From Phycisphaeraceae bacterium (GTDB lineage Bacteria > Planctomycetota > Phycisphaerae > Phycisphaerales > Phycisphaeraceae), in the NCBI GenBank assembly GCA_028284155.1, contig JANQSF010000079.1, positions 1-55,683 on the forward strand: a stretch of 55,683 nt of DNA, given 5' to 3'. This document shows positions 55,499 to 55,683 of the stretch, in pieces. The notes under the pieces are model-generated. The model was not told the origin of the DNA, did not search any database, and worked only from the letters and a program-made list of their open reading frames with translations. Position 1 is the first letter of the stretch; each line of letters begins with the position of its first letter. A program made the translations under genes and the position numbers.

Positions 55499-55683
55499 AT
55501 GCGCATCAAAGCAAACCCACAGCCGAACGCGGCCCATTCGCCCAACAAGCCTGGCGTGCCGACATCGCGTCTCTACGTCTATGTCTTCGTCGCGATCGTT
55601 CTGGGCGCCTTGTTGTGGGCGAAGGCGGGCATGTCGAAGTCGGGGCCTGAATTGGTCGATTGGCGGACCGATCACGATGTGGC
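55499..55683 (+). CDS. Partial membrane-anchored protein, possibly thioredoxin-fold
   Basis: The frame starts MRIKANPQPNAAHSPNKPGV and has one transmembrane helix (YVYVFVAIVLGALLWA, about 26-41), then MSKSGPELVDWRTDHDV up to the window edge. The pattern of a single helix followed by VDWRTDHD resembles planctomycete thioredoxin-like proteins anchored outside the cytoplasm, where a WxxxxDxA-like stretch precedes the active site. The active site itself would lie beyond the edge, so this is only a guess. TAAACT lies about 35 nt upstream. Confidence 0.5.
   Translation, partial: MRIKANPQPNAAHSPNKPGVPTSRLYVYVFVAIVLGALLWAKAGMSKSGPELVDWRTDHDV

Noticed and set aside
1..55683. CRISPR array, tRNA or rRNA gene
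   Set aside because: I saw no regularly spaced direct repeats and no recognisable cloverleaf or rRNA segment. I did not run a dedicated search, so a missed tRNA is possible.

Overview
The window (55,683 bp, GC-rich, about 50 genes on both strands) looks like chromosome from a planctomycete, most likely of the class Phycisphaerae. The evidence is a DUF1549/DUF1553 protein, a PEP-CTERM surface protein, a prepilin-like protein with the H-X9-DG type C-terminus, PQQ beta-propeller proteins beginning near WPQWRGP, a stand-alone alpha-CTD/TPR protein, many zinc-ribbon/membrane hypothetical proteins and abundant short palindromic intergenic elements. No rRNA, tRNA, CRISPR array, phage or full insertion sequence was recognised. 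The genes are mostly ordinary housekeeping functions scattered singly or in pairs.

Layout. 1-113 is an out-of-place response-regulator fragment joined to a GT-C glycosyltransferase (to 1820). 1.8-13.3 kb carries DNA repair and nucleotide salvage (nfo, upp), a PQQ-propeller protein, aroK divergent from a DciA-like protein, a CtpA-type protease with tsaD, an SLC13 transporter, a ferredoxin, manC and ruvX. 13.3-18.5 kb holds a MshEN-like protein, a lipoprotein, a secreted SH3 protein, an Hpt-like protein and a VanZ-like protein. 18.5-24.1 kb is a minus-strand block: sensor kinase, panD, argG, a sugar-nucleotide epimerase and a GT2 glycosyltransferase. 24.1-35.5 kb has two small membrane proteins, a CpsB-like phosphatase, cinA, folD, lipoproteins, a parvulin, an AlaC-like aminotransferase and a Nif3 protein. 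35.7-46.4 kb is a long plus-strand run: rpsR, a fused ABC permease, a Tat-exported TIM barrel, a zinc-ribbon membrane protein, a PEP-CTERM protein, a prepilin-like protein, a TPR protein, a Gfo/Idh/MocA oxidoreductase and a TPR protein with two RNA-polymerase alpha-CTD modules. 46.4-55.7 kb has an HD hydrolase, a DUF1549/LamG/DUF1553 protein, a secreted protein of unknown function, a flavin reductase, a coiled-coil HTH regulator, a polyprenyl synthase, a membrane Ser/Thr kinase and a truncated membrane protein.

How the genes relate. A theme of envelope polysaccharide and surface proteins recurs (GT-C, manC, epimerase, GT2, CpsB-like, PEP-CTERM, prepilin-like), but these genes are dispersed rather than in one operon. 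Signalling genes (histidine kinase, Hpt-like protein, Ser/Thr kinase, the alpha-CTD/TPR protein) are likewise dispersed.

The least ordinary features are: (i) at least eleven genes have a TANNNT box ending 5-9 nt, most often exactly 6 nt, before the start codon, which predicts leaderless mRNAs; (ii) several families of 66-125 bp inverted-repeat elements and a short palindrome sit at gene ends and in several cases supply or abut the stop codon; (iii) the TPR-alphaCTD-alphaCTD protein; and (iv) a probable chimeric junction at the left edge. All calls come from reading the sequence; no database search or structure prediction was run.
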